Assembly (NCBI RefSeq): GCF_032884065.1
Contig: NC_088866.1
Coordinates: 58,363,866 to 58,427,865, forward strand
From: Artemia franciscana
Taxonomy: Eukaryota > Arthropoda > Branchiopoda > Anostraca > Artemiidae
Direction: 5' to 3'
DNA: 64,000 bases
Shown here one piece after another: positions 34,681 to 47,411 of this stretch (position 1 is its first letter; each line of letters opens with the position of its first letter). The notes beneath the pieces were generated by a model, which ran no database searches, was not told where the DNA came from, and saw nothing but the letters and a program-made list of their open reading frames with translations. Position numbers and translations under genes: made by a program.

Positions 34681-35600
34681 ATTTATTTGAAACTTTCTGG
34701 GGACAATTCTGTTTGTGTCTGACCTCTTTCTGTTTTTCAAAAAAAAAGAAAAAAGAACAAAAAGAAGAAACAGGTCACCTGTTTTTGACTTTTGTAATAA
34801 ATATCGAGAAAAAGGGATTTATTTGAACTATTGTCTGATCAAAATGAATGAGATTGACGAAAGTTCTCAATACGTAATAGTTATTTGTCTGCAGGTCGTA
34901 AAATACACACTGCTGTAGTTTATCAACCTGAGTATTCGTATACAGGAGAAGACAGCTGATACAATTTTTGTATGAAGAACCAACTTAGGTTCCCTAAATT
35001 CGGGGGTTAAAATGAGTAACAAAACTGGTGGCTCCTTTAACCTGGGTGGGTTTTTTTTCCTAGATCCTTGCCTCACAAGTTAGCTTGGAAATATTATTGG
35101 CTTAGAGGGTCTTTGTGTTATTTGCCACATGGTCCGTGGACGGTATTATTTGTTGACAAAAAAGGTATTACAAATAAAGGAAGAATCTTCTATATGGCTG
35201 TTTGAGAAAGGAAGATATTAGGGATCCAGGATAAGACTAAACCGATTTTGATGTCCAAAGATTCAATTCCAGACTTTCTCTGTAAGCCAAAAAAGAGGAC
35301 ATAATGTATTTGGCAAAAAAAATTATGTAAATATACTGGGCCATGTTGACGTGAGCTTTTGTATTTTATATAAGTGATTCTCGCCATGTTTAATTTCATC
35401 AAGTTTATATTTATTAGCCTATGAACAAGACTTTGAGTTTGTTAACAAACAAAAATATCATTTTCAACACGGAGAAACAACTCTCGCTCACAAATATAAG
35501 GCTATACTTAGGTAAGATGTTGCCGGGCGTACGATGCGACATCTACCTAAGCATTTAATTGTAGGCTTATAATCGAAGTCCCTATAGTTTGTCATTATTG
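34681..35600. other. Non-coding
   Basis: No gene. The segment gattttgatgtccaaagatt near 35243 is an inverted match to 35705-35733. Confidence 0.35.
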
Positions 35601-35603
35601 TTA

Positions 35604-35870
35604 ATACCTCTGTTTTTAGAGGCATATCCTGAAAGATTATGGAGCTAACACATACCTTCTCTGAAGTGACATGATACCCTATTTGCCTTATTGGCCGGTT
35701 TTGTAAGCTTGAAATTGAATCTTTGGACATCAAAATTGAAAAATATGTTTATGTCTCTGTTTTTAGAGGCATGTCCTGAAAGATTATGGTGCTAACACAT
35801 ACCTTTTCTGAAGTCATACGATACCCTATTTGCCTTATTGGCCAATGGCTGGCTGTTTATGTTCATTCTT
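35604..35870. repeat. 147-bp tandem duplication
   Basis: ctctgtttttagaggcat at 35608 and at 35755 starts two units, both with cctgaaagattatgg, gctaacacatacctt and ataccctatttgccttattg. Confidence 0.85.
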
Positions 35871-38800
35871 TGTTAATTCATTCTGAGGAATTTTTCCATT
35901 AATTTACTAGCAGTTTTCTTTTTACTTGTAATTCCATTAACTCAAAATCACTAAAGTTATAGTTTCAGAAATAGTTTATTTAATTAATAAAATAAACGTA
36001 AACATGAAAAAAAAAACACCTGAACGTACCAAAAAATAATTTTACCAACGAATTAAACGAACGTACCAAGAATTAAACGAAGGTACCAAAGAATAAAAAA
36101 ACTCAATGCAGAAATCACATAACATGTTGAATGGAACACAAAAATAAGCACAGTTTAACGAAAGGTGTGAAATATAACTAATCAATGCCAAGTTTCTGAT
36201 TTACTTTGGCGGCAGGAAATATGCATCTTTTCAAGTATATTTTCAGGGTTATAACGCTTACACAACATGTACTACATAACGTAACTGTTTAATACACGAC
36301 GGTACATACACAATGCTGTTTGTGATAAGGTATGTCTATGCGTGCCGGCAAGCGATAACACAATTCCATTGATACATGAAAAATAGGGGTACCCGATAAA
36401 GTAAGAGGGACAAGTAATTGAACGAATACGGCTACTGGACTGGCCATCTAGTGCCAAGTATTGGGTGCCGTGTTGGGGTTTGGAAAGCGATAAAACAATT
36501 CCACGTTTACATGAAAACCATGATGCAGAATAAAATAAGAGGGGGAATAGTTATGTTGGTATTGGTAGTGAGTAATGGCAAATAAAAACAGTGGTTGTGA
36601 ATTAACAGAAAGTTTCCCAATCTGGATTGAATAAAGTGGTCTAGCAATATTCTGATTTTTTACTTGTCCATGGGTGCCAAGTTTCTATTTTCCAAAGAGG
36701 ACTAGGACTCGTTGTGTGGTTAGTAGAAAAATGAAGGGAATTTTTTCTCTTTTTTGGGGAGGGGGCGGGGTAGGTGAAGGATTTAACATATGGACTATTT
36801 CCTTTTTTATGCTGGGAGATGTTTGAAATTAAGAAGCTAGTTTTGGTTTTACAAAAGGAGGTACGCCATTCTATCCTAAAGGTAAAGCAATTATCTTGAG
36901 TTTAAGCGTTTTATGTCCAGCCCTTGATAATTTCATGGGAATATAAGTGGAATATTCTAGATTCAGACTACAAATTTGAACTTGACTGTGGGCAGTGAGT
37001 TTTATTTTTCCTGGAGTTGGTTTGGGCTCATCTTTTTGAACCTTAATTAATATGCCACTCTTGTGGACCTCTCGCCCCCCCCATTCCAAGAATCATATTT
37101 GAGGGTGGCTACAGGCCCTCACACCGCGCGAAAGCCGATGTCTGTATATGTGACAGAGCAGGAGCCAAACCTAACAGCTCAAATTAATAAGTGAATATCA
37201 AACACAATAGAAATAATTCAAATTTAAGACCAAAGAAGACTACACACGACAGAGTAAATAATTTCCTATTGTTTATACTTCTTGGTAATTTTTGTCTAAA
37301 TCCAATATATATATTGCACCTAGAATCAGGGATTTCAGTCCATGAAAGTGTAAGGGGAGGGGGCAAGGATTTTTAAACTTTTAAAAAATACAGATACAAA
37401 AGAGTTATTTCTCAAAACCTAGAGAGGGTGGCATTTTTTTCGATTTTTTCCTAAGGAAACCCAAAAGAGTATATTCCAAAGCCCTAGGGAAGGGGCAACT
37501 GCCCTTTCTGCTTTATGCATTTAGTGACCTTGTTACAAAATGTTTATGTTTTTCAAAGGCTCAAACTGATTCTTGCTTGATTTGATTTTCTTCTTTATTT
37601 TGGTATTTGATTCTTTTTTTTTAATTTAATTCTTTCGCTTGAGAACATTTGGATTAAAGTAAGGGCAGCAAAATGCCTGTTACAAACCGACATATTTCAT
37701 CCAAAAGTCAGTGCTTCATGTACCTAACTAAACCTGAGCCAAAACTAACAACTCATATCAGTGACTAATAAATAATAAATTTAAATCAATTAAAATAATT
37801 TAATCTAATTAATTAATTAAATTATTACATTAAATACACTTGTGTCAATGCACGAAATTTAGGAACGGGATGAAATGTATTTTTCAAAATCTAGGGGAGT
37901 AAATTTGTCGTTTTTTTCAATTTTGAAAATGAGAAAAATACATTTTTCAATGAAAAAAAAATGCATTTTATCAAAATATTGGGGGTCCACAATCTCCCTT
38001 TTCCTCACGCCTAATTAACATCACTGATTAAAGGTAATGCAAACTGTTTAAAGTCGGACCGAAGAAAAAGCTGCAGACATTAGAATAAACGATTTTCTAC
38101 CCTCCATACACCCTAGCAACTTACTCCCTTGCCTTTTCTCTTTAGTTTATATTCTTACATCCGACATAAATACACCTTGTAAAGTTAATTGTCATTGGCT
38201 AGATTTTGAACTTTTATTTTTATGGTTATTTCATTTTTTGCAAATTAGCATGCTAAATTTAGGATAAAGTAGAGGATTTTGATGTGCTATGATTGATTGT
38301 ATGTATTGAGCTGTTCTTGATTTAGCTGCACATGTAGAGTTTTATATGAAGGTAAAACCTGTCAAACTGGTTTGTGCACAGCTGCTGTGTTACGTATTGA
38401 GAAGCTTAAACGCTATGGCTCGCCGAGAACGTTCTGATGTTCGCCGAGTTTGAAGCATAGTAGAACATGCTCGGAAATGCGACTAATTCTCTCCAGGAAC
38501 TGTTTGAATAACTTTTCAGCAAAATGCTGTCAAAACACATTAGACTAGCTAAAGCTGAATATTGTGCCAAAATTTAGGTTTTAGAAACATCAGATCACCT
38601 GATCGCTCTTATATTCAATTTCTCCTGGATGTTCTTTTAAAATTTTTAGGGCGTGTATATTTTTGACCAAACGTTTCTAATTCCGGGACTTAGGTAGAGG
38701 AAGGCATCTAGGTACTCCTCTCCCAGGCGCAGCTTCTGTTGGGGCACCGCGTAAATAAAGACATTTTTTAATTCCTAGGGTATTTCTGAAGGGGGGGGGG

Positions 38801-40270
38801 GCAAAAACTGTTGCACCTGGGTGCCAAAAAACCTCCTTGTGTCTCTGTTCTAATTTGAATGAAAATACTTTTATGATACTTTGGTATCAAACGACGATTT
38901 CTCCGTATTAATTTAGAAAAAATGTGAAGTTTTCTTATGGAAGTAAAAAGTGAAGTCTTAAGACGAAAAAAATATACTTAGGAGACTACGCAAAATATAT
39001 TACAAATCTACCTTAAATAAACTGATTCGTGATATATCTTAGAAATCCAGAAACTAGTGCTTTACTAACTAACCTATAAACGGCATGTTTTCTTAAGATT
39101 AGAAAATGTCATGAATAGACTGTAGAAAATGAAAAATTTATTTATAAGTCTATCAATAGTCTTTCACCAGCCATGATATCTATAACTTTCAATACACAAT
39201 TGCAATTCTCTAAAAAAAAGCTCAGTTCTCAGTAAAGCGCTAGTGAAGTTTCAACTTTGTTCTTTACTTCTGTAAGAAAACTGATTTTTTATAAATAAAT
39301 TTTTACTCGTTTTAATGTTTTTAAACATACTCAATGAAGCTTTTAAAAATATCTTTGTTTATTAAGGCAATGAAACTAAACAAGTCAATAAGATTCTTTG
39401 TTAAAATATGAACCCTACCTCCCCTAAAATTTACCACAAGATTTGGGCAGCTTTGGCTCATAACTAAAGAGTCCAAGACGTATTTTATCAACAATGTCCT
39501 AGAGAATTTATTCGGACTCAATATTATTCATGAAAGTTAATAAATGATTTTTTTTTATTACGCAATCTTTATTTTAAGACACGTTCTTTGTGTTTACTTA
39601 CGAAAAAGGTGAGGGGGAATATATAAGGGGTGGGGCAGAAGATGCTATATAGGACTTTACGTTGGAGCTGTTAAGACGAACTTATAGAGATGCAGTAGCT
39701 TTCAAATGAGCTGTTAAATATCTTTCCGTGATCTTACGGTAACCTACTAGCTCTGGCATAAAAAAACTACAAATAAATAATGGGATGTAGCATTTTTTAA
39801 CCTTTGTACCTAAACTGATGTCTGGTAGCACAAGATGGTGGAAAATGACGCTTTGGTCTGCATGGTCTCTGGCAGTTTCCTTTCCAATGAGCCCTCTTCC
39901 GACCTTCTACTACCACTGGCTGGATAAGGTCAACCCTGGGAGAGAGTGGCTATAGAGATACATAATTTACAGGTTAAGCCGAAAAAAGTTTGGTTGCAAG
40001 AGGCAATTATAGATTTAAACTGAGAGATGAAACAAAGTTATTTTATCTAATTTTACAGGAATTATTCTAGTTTCAATTCACAAATCAAATCAATTCACAA
40101 TCAAAGGAGGACATATCAGAGTTTCCTCAGCAAGAAAAAAGATTTTTCTTGTTGTTTGAAGTGGAGGGGGGAGGGAAGACTGTGATTTTCCAATATAGGG
40201 TTTTTGTCTGTAGAAGTTCTAGGGGTGCACTGTTCGTCCCGAGTTCAGGGGTTTCAGGCTATTTCCTGAA
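35871..40270. other. Non-coding AT-rich sequence
   Basis: A short minisatellite (gaattaaacgaacgtacca-like) is at 36030-36100. G-rich runs lie near 36760 and 38790. No exon of mL44 or any other gene was recognised. Confidence 0.35.
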
Positions 40271-40274
40271 ATTC

Positions 40275-40980
40275 TTAAATTCCTTGATTTTAAATATATA
40301 AGTTTCATTAAGTTTAGACTTACCAATCAAAAGTTACGAACCCGAGAAAATTTTCCTTATTAGAAAATAGGGGGGAAACACCCCTTAAAAGTCATAGAAT
40401 CTTAACGAAAATCACACCATCAGATTCATCGTATCAGAGGGCTCATTCTAACGGATATTAAACGTGCTAGTGCCCTTTTCAAGTGACCAAAAAATTTGAA
40501 TGGCACCTAGGCCCCCTCCCATGCTCATTTTTTCCCAAAGTAAACGGATCAAAATTTTGAGATAGCCATTTTGTTCCACATAGTCGAAAACATAATAACT
40601 ATCTCTTTGGGGATGACTTACTCCCCCACAGTCCCTGGGGGAGGGGCTGAAAGTTACAAACTTTGACCTGTTTTTACATACAGTAATGGTTATTAGTAAG
40701 TGTACAGACGTTTTCAGGGCGATTTTTTGGTTTGGGGTGGGTTTAAGGGGAGGGGGCTATGTGGGAGGATCTTTTCTTGGAGGAATATGTCATGGGGGAA
40801 GAGAAATTCAATGAAAAGATCGCGGGATTTTCTAGCATAATCATAAAAAAAAAACAATGAAATAATAAACATGAAATAGTTTTTTCAATTGAAAGTAAGG
40901 AGAAGCATTAAAACATAAAACGAAGAGAGATTATTAGGCATGTGAGGGGTTCTAAACACTTTCGCATAAAGAGCGATGTA
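40275..40980 (-). repeat. R1 repeat copy, reversed
   Basis: Reverse-oriented homologue of 27780-28640 and its palindrome edge: gaaacaccccttaaaagtca, gtgcccttttcaagtgacca, gatagccattttgttcc, then caattgaaagtaagga and taaagagcg at the right end. It abuts the Helitron fragment at about 40980. Confidence 0.85.
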
Positions 40981-40984
40981 TTTT

Positions 40985-41446
40985 TGAGCCGTGAGGCTGC
41001 TATCACATTGTTTTTGTGATTCCTCGGCACGATTTTTTTTTGTAATTTCTCTTTGAGACGCAAGCCTGTGTTCACGTTATTCTTGTGATTCCTCGGCACG
41101 CTTTCTTTTGTTACTTTCTCTTTTAGTCGCAAGCCTTTCGGCATTAACTCTATGAGCAGCTTCCTCGGCTGTTTCTTCTGGCATTGTAGGATTTATACTA
41201 AATTTTCTCGCACGATTTGATTCCTCGATTGTTTCTTCTGCCATTGTAGGATTTATACTAAATATTATCTTTTAATTGCAACCTTTATATGCTTATAATG
41301 ACGTCATATACAAAGCCTTGTATACTTATAATGACGTCAACTTATAATGACGCCATACACAAAATACATACATGACGTCATAATGTTCAGTCCTTTTAAT
41401 GACGTCAGTCCTCAAACATCCATACAACTTATTTTTATATATATAC
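40985..41446 (-). mobile_element. Helitron 5' fragment with Rep-helicase N-terminus
   Basis: The right edge (minus-strand 5' end) has tatatatataaaaataagttgt and a leader with four TGACGTCA sites, as in the Helitrons at 47-57 kb. The minus-strand reading gives TMPEETAEEAAHRVNAERLA then KRESNKRKRAEESQE and SQREITKKNRAEESQ, the charged repeat-rich N-terminus typical of this Helitron protein. A short internal duplication repeats the start (FSINPTMAEET / FSINPTMPEET). A stop interrupts after EESQE (41077-41079). The rest of the element is replaced by the R1 copy. Confidence 0.8.
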
Positions 41447-41451
41447 ACTAA

Positions 41452-41530
41452 CAAAGAGCTCTAAACTGACAGGACTTTATTGACAGGAATAGCCTTTATA
41501 AAGATTCACCAATATGCTGAGGTATATACA
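41452..41530. repeat. Dispersed repeat, inverted relative to 46745-46833
   Basis: gagctctaaactgacaggac and following text match the reverse complement of 46745-46833 with scattered mismatches. Confidence 0.7.
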
Positions 41531-42059
41531 TATTGTGACAAAGACTGTATGATCCCAAAATATGGTTCAAGGCCAATCTTTTTTTACAATAAAAGTTTAA
41601 CTTACTCGCTATAATGGTCAGAAGTGCAAAGGTAAAAAATTATGCAGAAAATATAAATATTATTTTCTTATAGATGGCGAACAGTTTTTTTTTTTTTTTT
41701 TTTTGCGGGACGGCTTTTATTACTTACTATTTTTGTATTAATATTTTTATACCATTTTAATTTCAACAGATTTACTAGAACTTTGACCCTCACCAGATTT
41801 TAGATTAAATTAACGACCATTTCGACTACCTACCTACAACACCTAATTGTTGAGGTTCCCTTTAAATTGTAGGTATTTCTTTGTTTGCAAGTCTAATGAA
41901 GTAGCCGACTATGCGTCCCCCCTACAGAAATCCTGGATCCGCCCCTGCCCCAGGAAAATGTTCCTCCCCATGAAAAATTGTCCATGTGAGAAATCCCCCA
42001 TCATAAAATTCACCGAAATCCCCCCAAAAAACATTTACGCATATTTCAATGGCAAATTC

Positions 42060-42720
42060 TATGCGTAAACAATGGATCAGTCCTATAACTGAAGGACCTT
42101 TGACCAGGGGTTTAGAGGTCATGTTATTTTCTACGGCATAGTTATCGGCCTTTCAACTAATCTGAACAAAACGACTGTCTTCAAATTTTGATAAGATAAC
42201 TTTGAGTGAAAATGGGGGATGAGTGGGAGGGTGCTAGATGCCCTCCAGTTTTTTTTGGCACTATAACCTTTAATTTTCGTTCAAATGCATTGAAATTGCG
42301 TTCAGTTTCCAATATTCTAGGACTTATTGGTTTGATGTCTTCAGCCCATGGCAAACAAACAAATAGAAAAAAAAAACAAATAAACATGCATATGCGATCT
42401 TTCTTTTGACAAAAAATGCAAAATTCCGCATTTTTGCAGATGGGAGCCTCAAAGTTCAACAACAGGGTTATTGGATACGCTGAATCATATGATGTGGTTT
42501 CCATTAAGATCCATTGATTTTTAGGGGGTGTCTCCCCCCTTTCGAAAATCAGGGAAATGTTTCTCAGGCGGGTAGTTTTGATGGGTCAAATTAAGCTTGA
42601 TGAGATACACGTATTTTAAATAATCTTCAATGTTTGATTCTTTAATATGTTCATTGTTATTAAGATTCTGTTTCTTTTAGTTTTGGTCACTTATGAGGTT
42701 TTTGGTTATTCCTTATCTTA
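42060..42720 (+). repeat. R1-related repeat copy (diverged)
   Basis: Same order of words as 27780-28640 (caaacaaataaacatgcat, ggatacgctgaatca, tttttagggggtgtctcccc) but clearly diverged: a sister subfamily. Confidence 0.75.
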
Positions 42721-43890
42721 TGGGGAAAAAATATTTGGCTTCAATTTTATAAATTTTTAAAGAAGAAATCACTCAATTCTTGCACGAGTATGTTCCGAAC
42801 AATATCTTATAACTATTACATTAAATTGCTCTTTCTAAGTTTAAAAAAAACTGGTTGCAAAAATAAAAACAAAAAATTAAATGACAATTTTGAACAATAT
42901 GTTTCCTCGCGACAGCTGGGATCGAACCTGATCGCTTTTGGGACAGCGGCAGATACCTATCCACTAGACTGTCACGAGGTACTTTAACGAATGATTTATT
43001 CGTATATTGACTTGTGTAATCAATTGTAACAACTGATGTCATTTGAAATAACAATTTATTTACAGCAGTGTATTTTACAATTAAGATCATAAGTTTATCA
43101 TCAAGCTTTTATCAAGATAGGTGTAGCAAAGAATTTATTAAAGATAATTTATTAGGAAAGGAGTTTTCCGAGGATCGACGTTTACCCCCCCCCCCGCCTT
43201 CGCCTTTGGAAAATACCCCTGTGGAATATATTTAGTTCTTGTCAGTTAAACACAACACATTAAAGAATTGAAAGAGCTATTTGAAAAAAACCGGTTTGGC
43301 TCTGTGGAAGTGGTAGTGATTTGTTTATTTTGAGTGTGAAAAACAACGATGTAAGTATATTTTAATTAAATATTCAATATTTAGGGATGGTTATGGGTTA
43401 TGTTAAATAAGGTTAGGTATTTAATATCATTTTTTCTGGGCGGCCAGTTTTCCATTTTCTTTTGTTTTAACTTCCATATTTTTGTTTCTAAAGTACCATA
43501 TTATCATAATATTTTGGGTATTATGATTATTATAATATTTATATCATTTGGATTAACCTAACTTCCGCATCTTGGATGTTCTCTATTTTAATAGCAATTA
43601 GCAAATATCCCATGGAAAATGCCCCCTTCCCTGTGGAACATTCCTTTTGGATGATTCCTACCCACATAATCTCCTTGGATAATGTGAAATGTTCATTAGA
43701 AGGGATATTGAATGTTTTATTCACCTCCTTAAACCCTATAGCATCCTATAGAATTGCCTATAGCAAAGAGCCAATGTAATAATATTTTTCTATCTATTTT
43801 TCCCAGAGTTACTTCATATGGAAGACGTGGTCGTACAAACTTCGAAGGGGACTCCCCATTTCTATCGATGGCTAATTAAAAGTTCTTGTG
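42721..43890. other. Non-coding apart from a tRNA-like SINE
   Basis: Holds the tRNA-like sequence below and a C11 run near 43190. The segment 43600-43680 (tggaaaatgcccccttccctgtgg) recalls R1-associated sequence near 41950 and 58450. Confidence 0.35.
42905..42979 (-). tRNA. tRNA-like sequence, probably SINE head or pseudogene
   Basis: On the minus strand 75 nt fold as a cloverleaf: acceptor CCTCGTGACA/TGTCGCGAGG, D-arm-like GTCTAGTGGATAGG, anticodon stem CGCT/AGCG with an 8-nt loop containing CCC, and a box-B-like GGTTCGATCCC. The loop size and weak T stem argue against an active tRNA. It resembles Gly/Glu-type tRNA-derived SINEs. Confidence 0.55.
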
Positions 43891-43899
43891 CAATTTTAA

Positions 43900-44660
43900 A
43901 TCCCAAAACTTATGGGCTGGTAACAACCCCTCCCATCACCTTCGTTGGGAGCTTAAAACTTTTACAAGAGGGTTTTCCGATACGCTGAAACTCATGATGT
44001 GATTTTTATTGAGATCCCTTGGCTCTTAGGAGGTGTTTCCTACTTTTTGGAAAATCAGAGAAATATTCTGAGGCCCGTAATTTGATGGGTAACAGTAAGC
44101 TTAATGAATCTTAAATAATTGTAATAAGCAAAATAAATCATAATAAGTGATTGTGTTCCATATCCTTCTCAATATTTTCTTGAATTTTAACCATAATGCT
44201 CTAAGTCTTTTTTGGATAACTAGGATTGAAAATGCCCCCTTTTCCAATAAAAAACCTTGTAAGTAAACAATGGGCAAATTGTATAACTTACAAGATTGCC
44301 CCTGAGGATCTGGAAGGTTTTATCAACCCTGGGGGCAGAGTTACTTGACCGTCGGAGTATTTTGAACAAAACGGTCATCTAAGAATTTTTGTCGGATGTA
44401 TTTGGGGAAAAAAGAGCATGAAACAGGTTCTAGTGGCCCTCTAATGACTTTCGACTTCTATAATAGGCAATAGAACCTTCAGCATCCGATCTAAAGAGCC
44501 CCTTCTGAAGTTTATATGACCAAAAGATAACCTCTTTCATGTGAAGTGGGTCTGGGGAAAAATAATGATAAGAATACATTGAGGCATTTTGACCCCTTAC
44601 CATTGGGAACGCTAAAGCGATGCCTCTGATTTCTGTTCGTTTTTAGTTTCTTTTATATTG
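43900..44660 (+). repeat. R1-related repeat copy (partial, diverged)
   Basis: gggttttccgatacgctgaa, cttaggaggtgtttcc, ttttgaacaaaacggtcatc and gaacgctaaagcga occur in the same orientation as the R1 body, with deletions. Confidence 0.65.
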
Positions 44661-45000
44661 TTGATAGTTATTCATGTTCATTTTACCCTTGGATTACAGC
44701 TTGATTTTTTTTCAGCTCGTCTTAGACTTAACGTAGCCCTTTACTTTTTTTTGGAAAAACGTCTTTGGTAGACATAGTTTTTTTTAATTAATTTCTGTGC
44801 ATTTTCAATTTGCGTAGTTTTTATCGGTGAAAAAATTTGAATATTCATAGGGCTTTTTTAGACTTTTTTTTTGAGATTTTTTCTTAGAGATTTTGATTGG
44901 TAATTACATATTGGACAAATTTTGCAACAAGTTTCAATAACAGTTGTAACTAACTATTGAACTATGGACGGATGGGTGTATGAAATATCATTCAACTAGA

Positions 45001-45418
45001 CCTGGGATTCTCAACGTGGAGCGCAGGCCCTACCGATGGGGTAAAGCAATATTTTGGTGGGTCATGGACGGGACGCTCACCCTTCGGCTGACTATACTTT
45101 AAAGCCTTAATTTTGGAACAAAAATTTCACGGGAATGACGTCACGTACATATGCATTTAAAGAGAAAAAAAAAACATCACAGTATTGAAATGACGTTATA
45201 CTTTGTATAAAAGGTGGAGTATTCTGACAATATTTTTCACTAGTATAAAATATGCTTAGAGGACGACCCCAAAAAACTATCCAATTAATGGCCTTTCAGC
45301 TTGCATCAGCTAAAGACACATAAAATTATGAATAACAAAAATTTCATATCACGAGGGGGCATCTGGGTTTTAGAAATATCTAGGTGGGGCATGGCCAATA
45401 TTCGTTGGGGAACCACTG
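45001..45418. mobile_element. hAT-type MITE remnant
   Basis: Ends cctgggattctcaacg and cgttggggaaccactg form imperfect 16-bp inverted repeats of the CAGTGGTTC-type used by hAT elements. A possible 8-bp target duplication (aactagac / aactaaat) is imperfect. No transposase inside. Confidence 0.5.
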
Positions 45419-45731
45419 AACTAAATTGATTAACAATCTGTATAGTCTCTTGGCCTCTATAGGACTGAAGCTACTACAAACAACATCATATTTCAGCCTT
45501 GAATATAGACAATCATGCCAAATAGCTTTGAACTAAATTCCCTCACCCGTTCCCGAGATATTGCTGATATGCCTATTTCAGAACCTCGAATACACATAGT
45601 TTACTTTGATCTGGTTTTATACCCCTTCAACTTTACCCAAAATGTTTAATTTAATACCCTATTCTGTTCAATCAGTATTGCATCTATACCATAAAGACAA
45701 ACTGCTTAAACTGAAACTCTTTTGATTTTGT

Positions 45732-46215
45732 CCAATAGTTGTAGTTATTGCAGTAGTAGCAGTAGCATTAACAGTTGTAGCCACATTCGCAATCGTGGTA
45801 GTAGAAAAAGAAGCACTAGCAGTAGTCATAAGTAGTCGTTTTAGTAGGTAATCACAGTTTTAAAAAGTTATAGTCATACTCGCAAGCGGCTGCAGTGGCA
45901 AGTATTTGCAGGTACATTCACAAGTAATCGCAGCAACAAGTAGTCATAGTCACAAGTAGTTGTAGTCTGAAGTAGTCATATTCTCAGTTATTTGCAGTAG
46001 TGGTCACAAGTATTCAGAGTCAAAAGTGGTAGAATTAGTTATAATCCTAAGTAGTTGTTGTCTTAAGTAGCCGTTGTCACAGTTACTTACAAACACTATC
46101 ATACTTAGCGATAATTGCAGTTGCAACTAGGTGCAGTTGCAGTCGTAAGTAGTTGCAGATGATGCATGATCTAGTTGCACTTACAAGCAGTCCCAGTCGC
46201 AAGTAGTCGTGTTAA
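45732..46215. repeat. Degenerate AGTAGT-type minisatellite
   Basis: Dozens of irregular agtagt(t/c)g(t/c)agtcacaagt units, with no fixed period. Confidence 0.85.
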
Positions 46216-46219
46216 CATA

Positions 46220-47190
46220 TGCAACAGTACGATAAATACGTTAACCACTTTTACGAGCTAGATAAAAACTATTTTCCCTCTTATTTGATACTACAGTTTG
46301 AAGTCCGTTTACCCCATACTCCCAAAAAAGAATTTTCCTTGAAATTTTAAACTCGGTCCCCAGCTGTGAGATCAAAAGACTCAACAAACATTCGTACAAA
46401 ATTCGTCACTATGTTAATGAATCCTGCAAAATACTCAAATATACTGCAAAATACTCGCTTGGCTTCAGGACTTAATTTGCTGTTGTTCACCCCTCATGCA
46501 ACTGACAACAGAGCTTAAGATAAGTATTGGCAAAGAGTGTTAGGCTAAGATAGTGTTTTAATAAACAGTGTCAACTTTGACAAAATCTCAAAAGTTAACT
46601 AATCAAAAGTTTATTTTTCATAACATCGTAGCGTATCTTTCCACTTTTCTAAGTTCTATATATTTCACTCAAGTTACAGAATTCACAATTTTATAAGCAA
46701 AGTCTATTTCTGTATTTCCACAATCGCTATATTTATTTATTACGCAGTCGATGTCACCTCAATATTTTGGTAAATGTTTATAATGGCTGTTTCTGTCAAT
46801 AGTCCTGTCAGTTTAGAGCTTTTTGTTCGCATTTTCTCTTCTACTAATCTTAAAATATTCGCATAAAGACTAAAATTGTCTGAAAATATTAACTCTACTA
46901 AAGATGCATGTAGGTATGTGCTTCAAACTAAGTATATGAGTCGATTTACTTATTAAAAAACAAATAATTATGTATCTGTTATTTTTGTATTTGATAGGTG
47001 TAGATTGGGGATTTAAATTCTCAGGGTTTCAAGCTATGGTAGATTTCTAATAAATTCTTTTTAATCTTGAGATTTGCATGTATTTAATTCAAATTTAAAT
47101 TTCAGTTGGTCTGTTGAGCACAGAAATAAAATGTGAAATTTAACTCACATTTAGCATTAAGTAAAAGACTTGTCCTTTAAAAATTTTGAT
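46220..47190. other. Non-coding with dispersed repeat at 46745-46833
   Basis: 46745-46833 is the inverted partner of 41452-41530. Nothing else is recognised. Confidence 0.4.
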
Positions 47191-47192
47191 TT

Positions 47193-47411
47193 ATAAACAA
47201 CTAATCATGGAAATATGATTCGACGGGATTTATCAAAATACGTATAATAATATTCAGCGGTATATATATAGCAGTTTAGACAATTTTATGGACAAATATA
47301 TGCAATCCCTTGAAAAACATGACTATATTTTGTGACTATAAACAACTAATCATACAATTAATCATGGAAATATGATTTGACGGTATGTATCCAAATAAGT
47401 ATATTTGTATA
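47193..47411. repeat. 145-bp tandem duplication, second unit split by the Helitron nest
   Basis: Unit 1 is 47193-47337. Unit 2 starts at 47338 with the same ataaacaactaatcat and runs to 47411. Its missing right half (cag-ttaagacaattttatgg ... catgactatattttgtgact) is at 57145-57212, matching 47270-47337 of unit 1. Everything between was inserted into unit 2. Confidence 0.85.
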
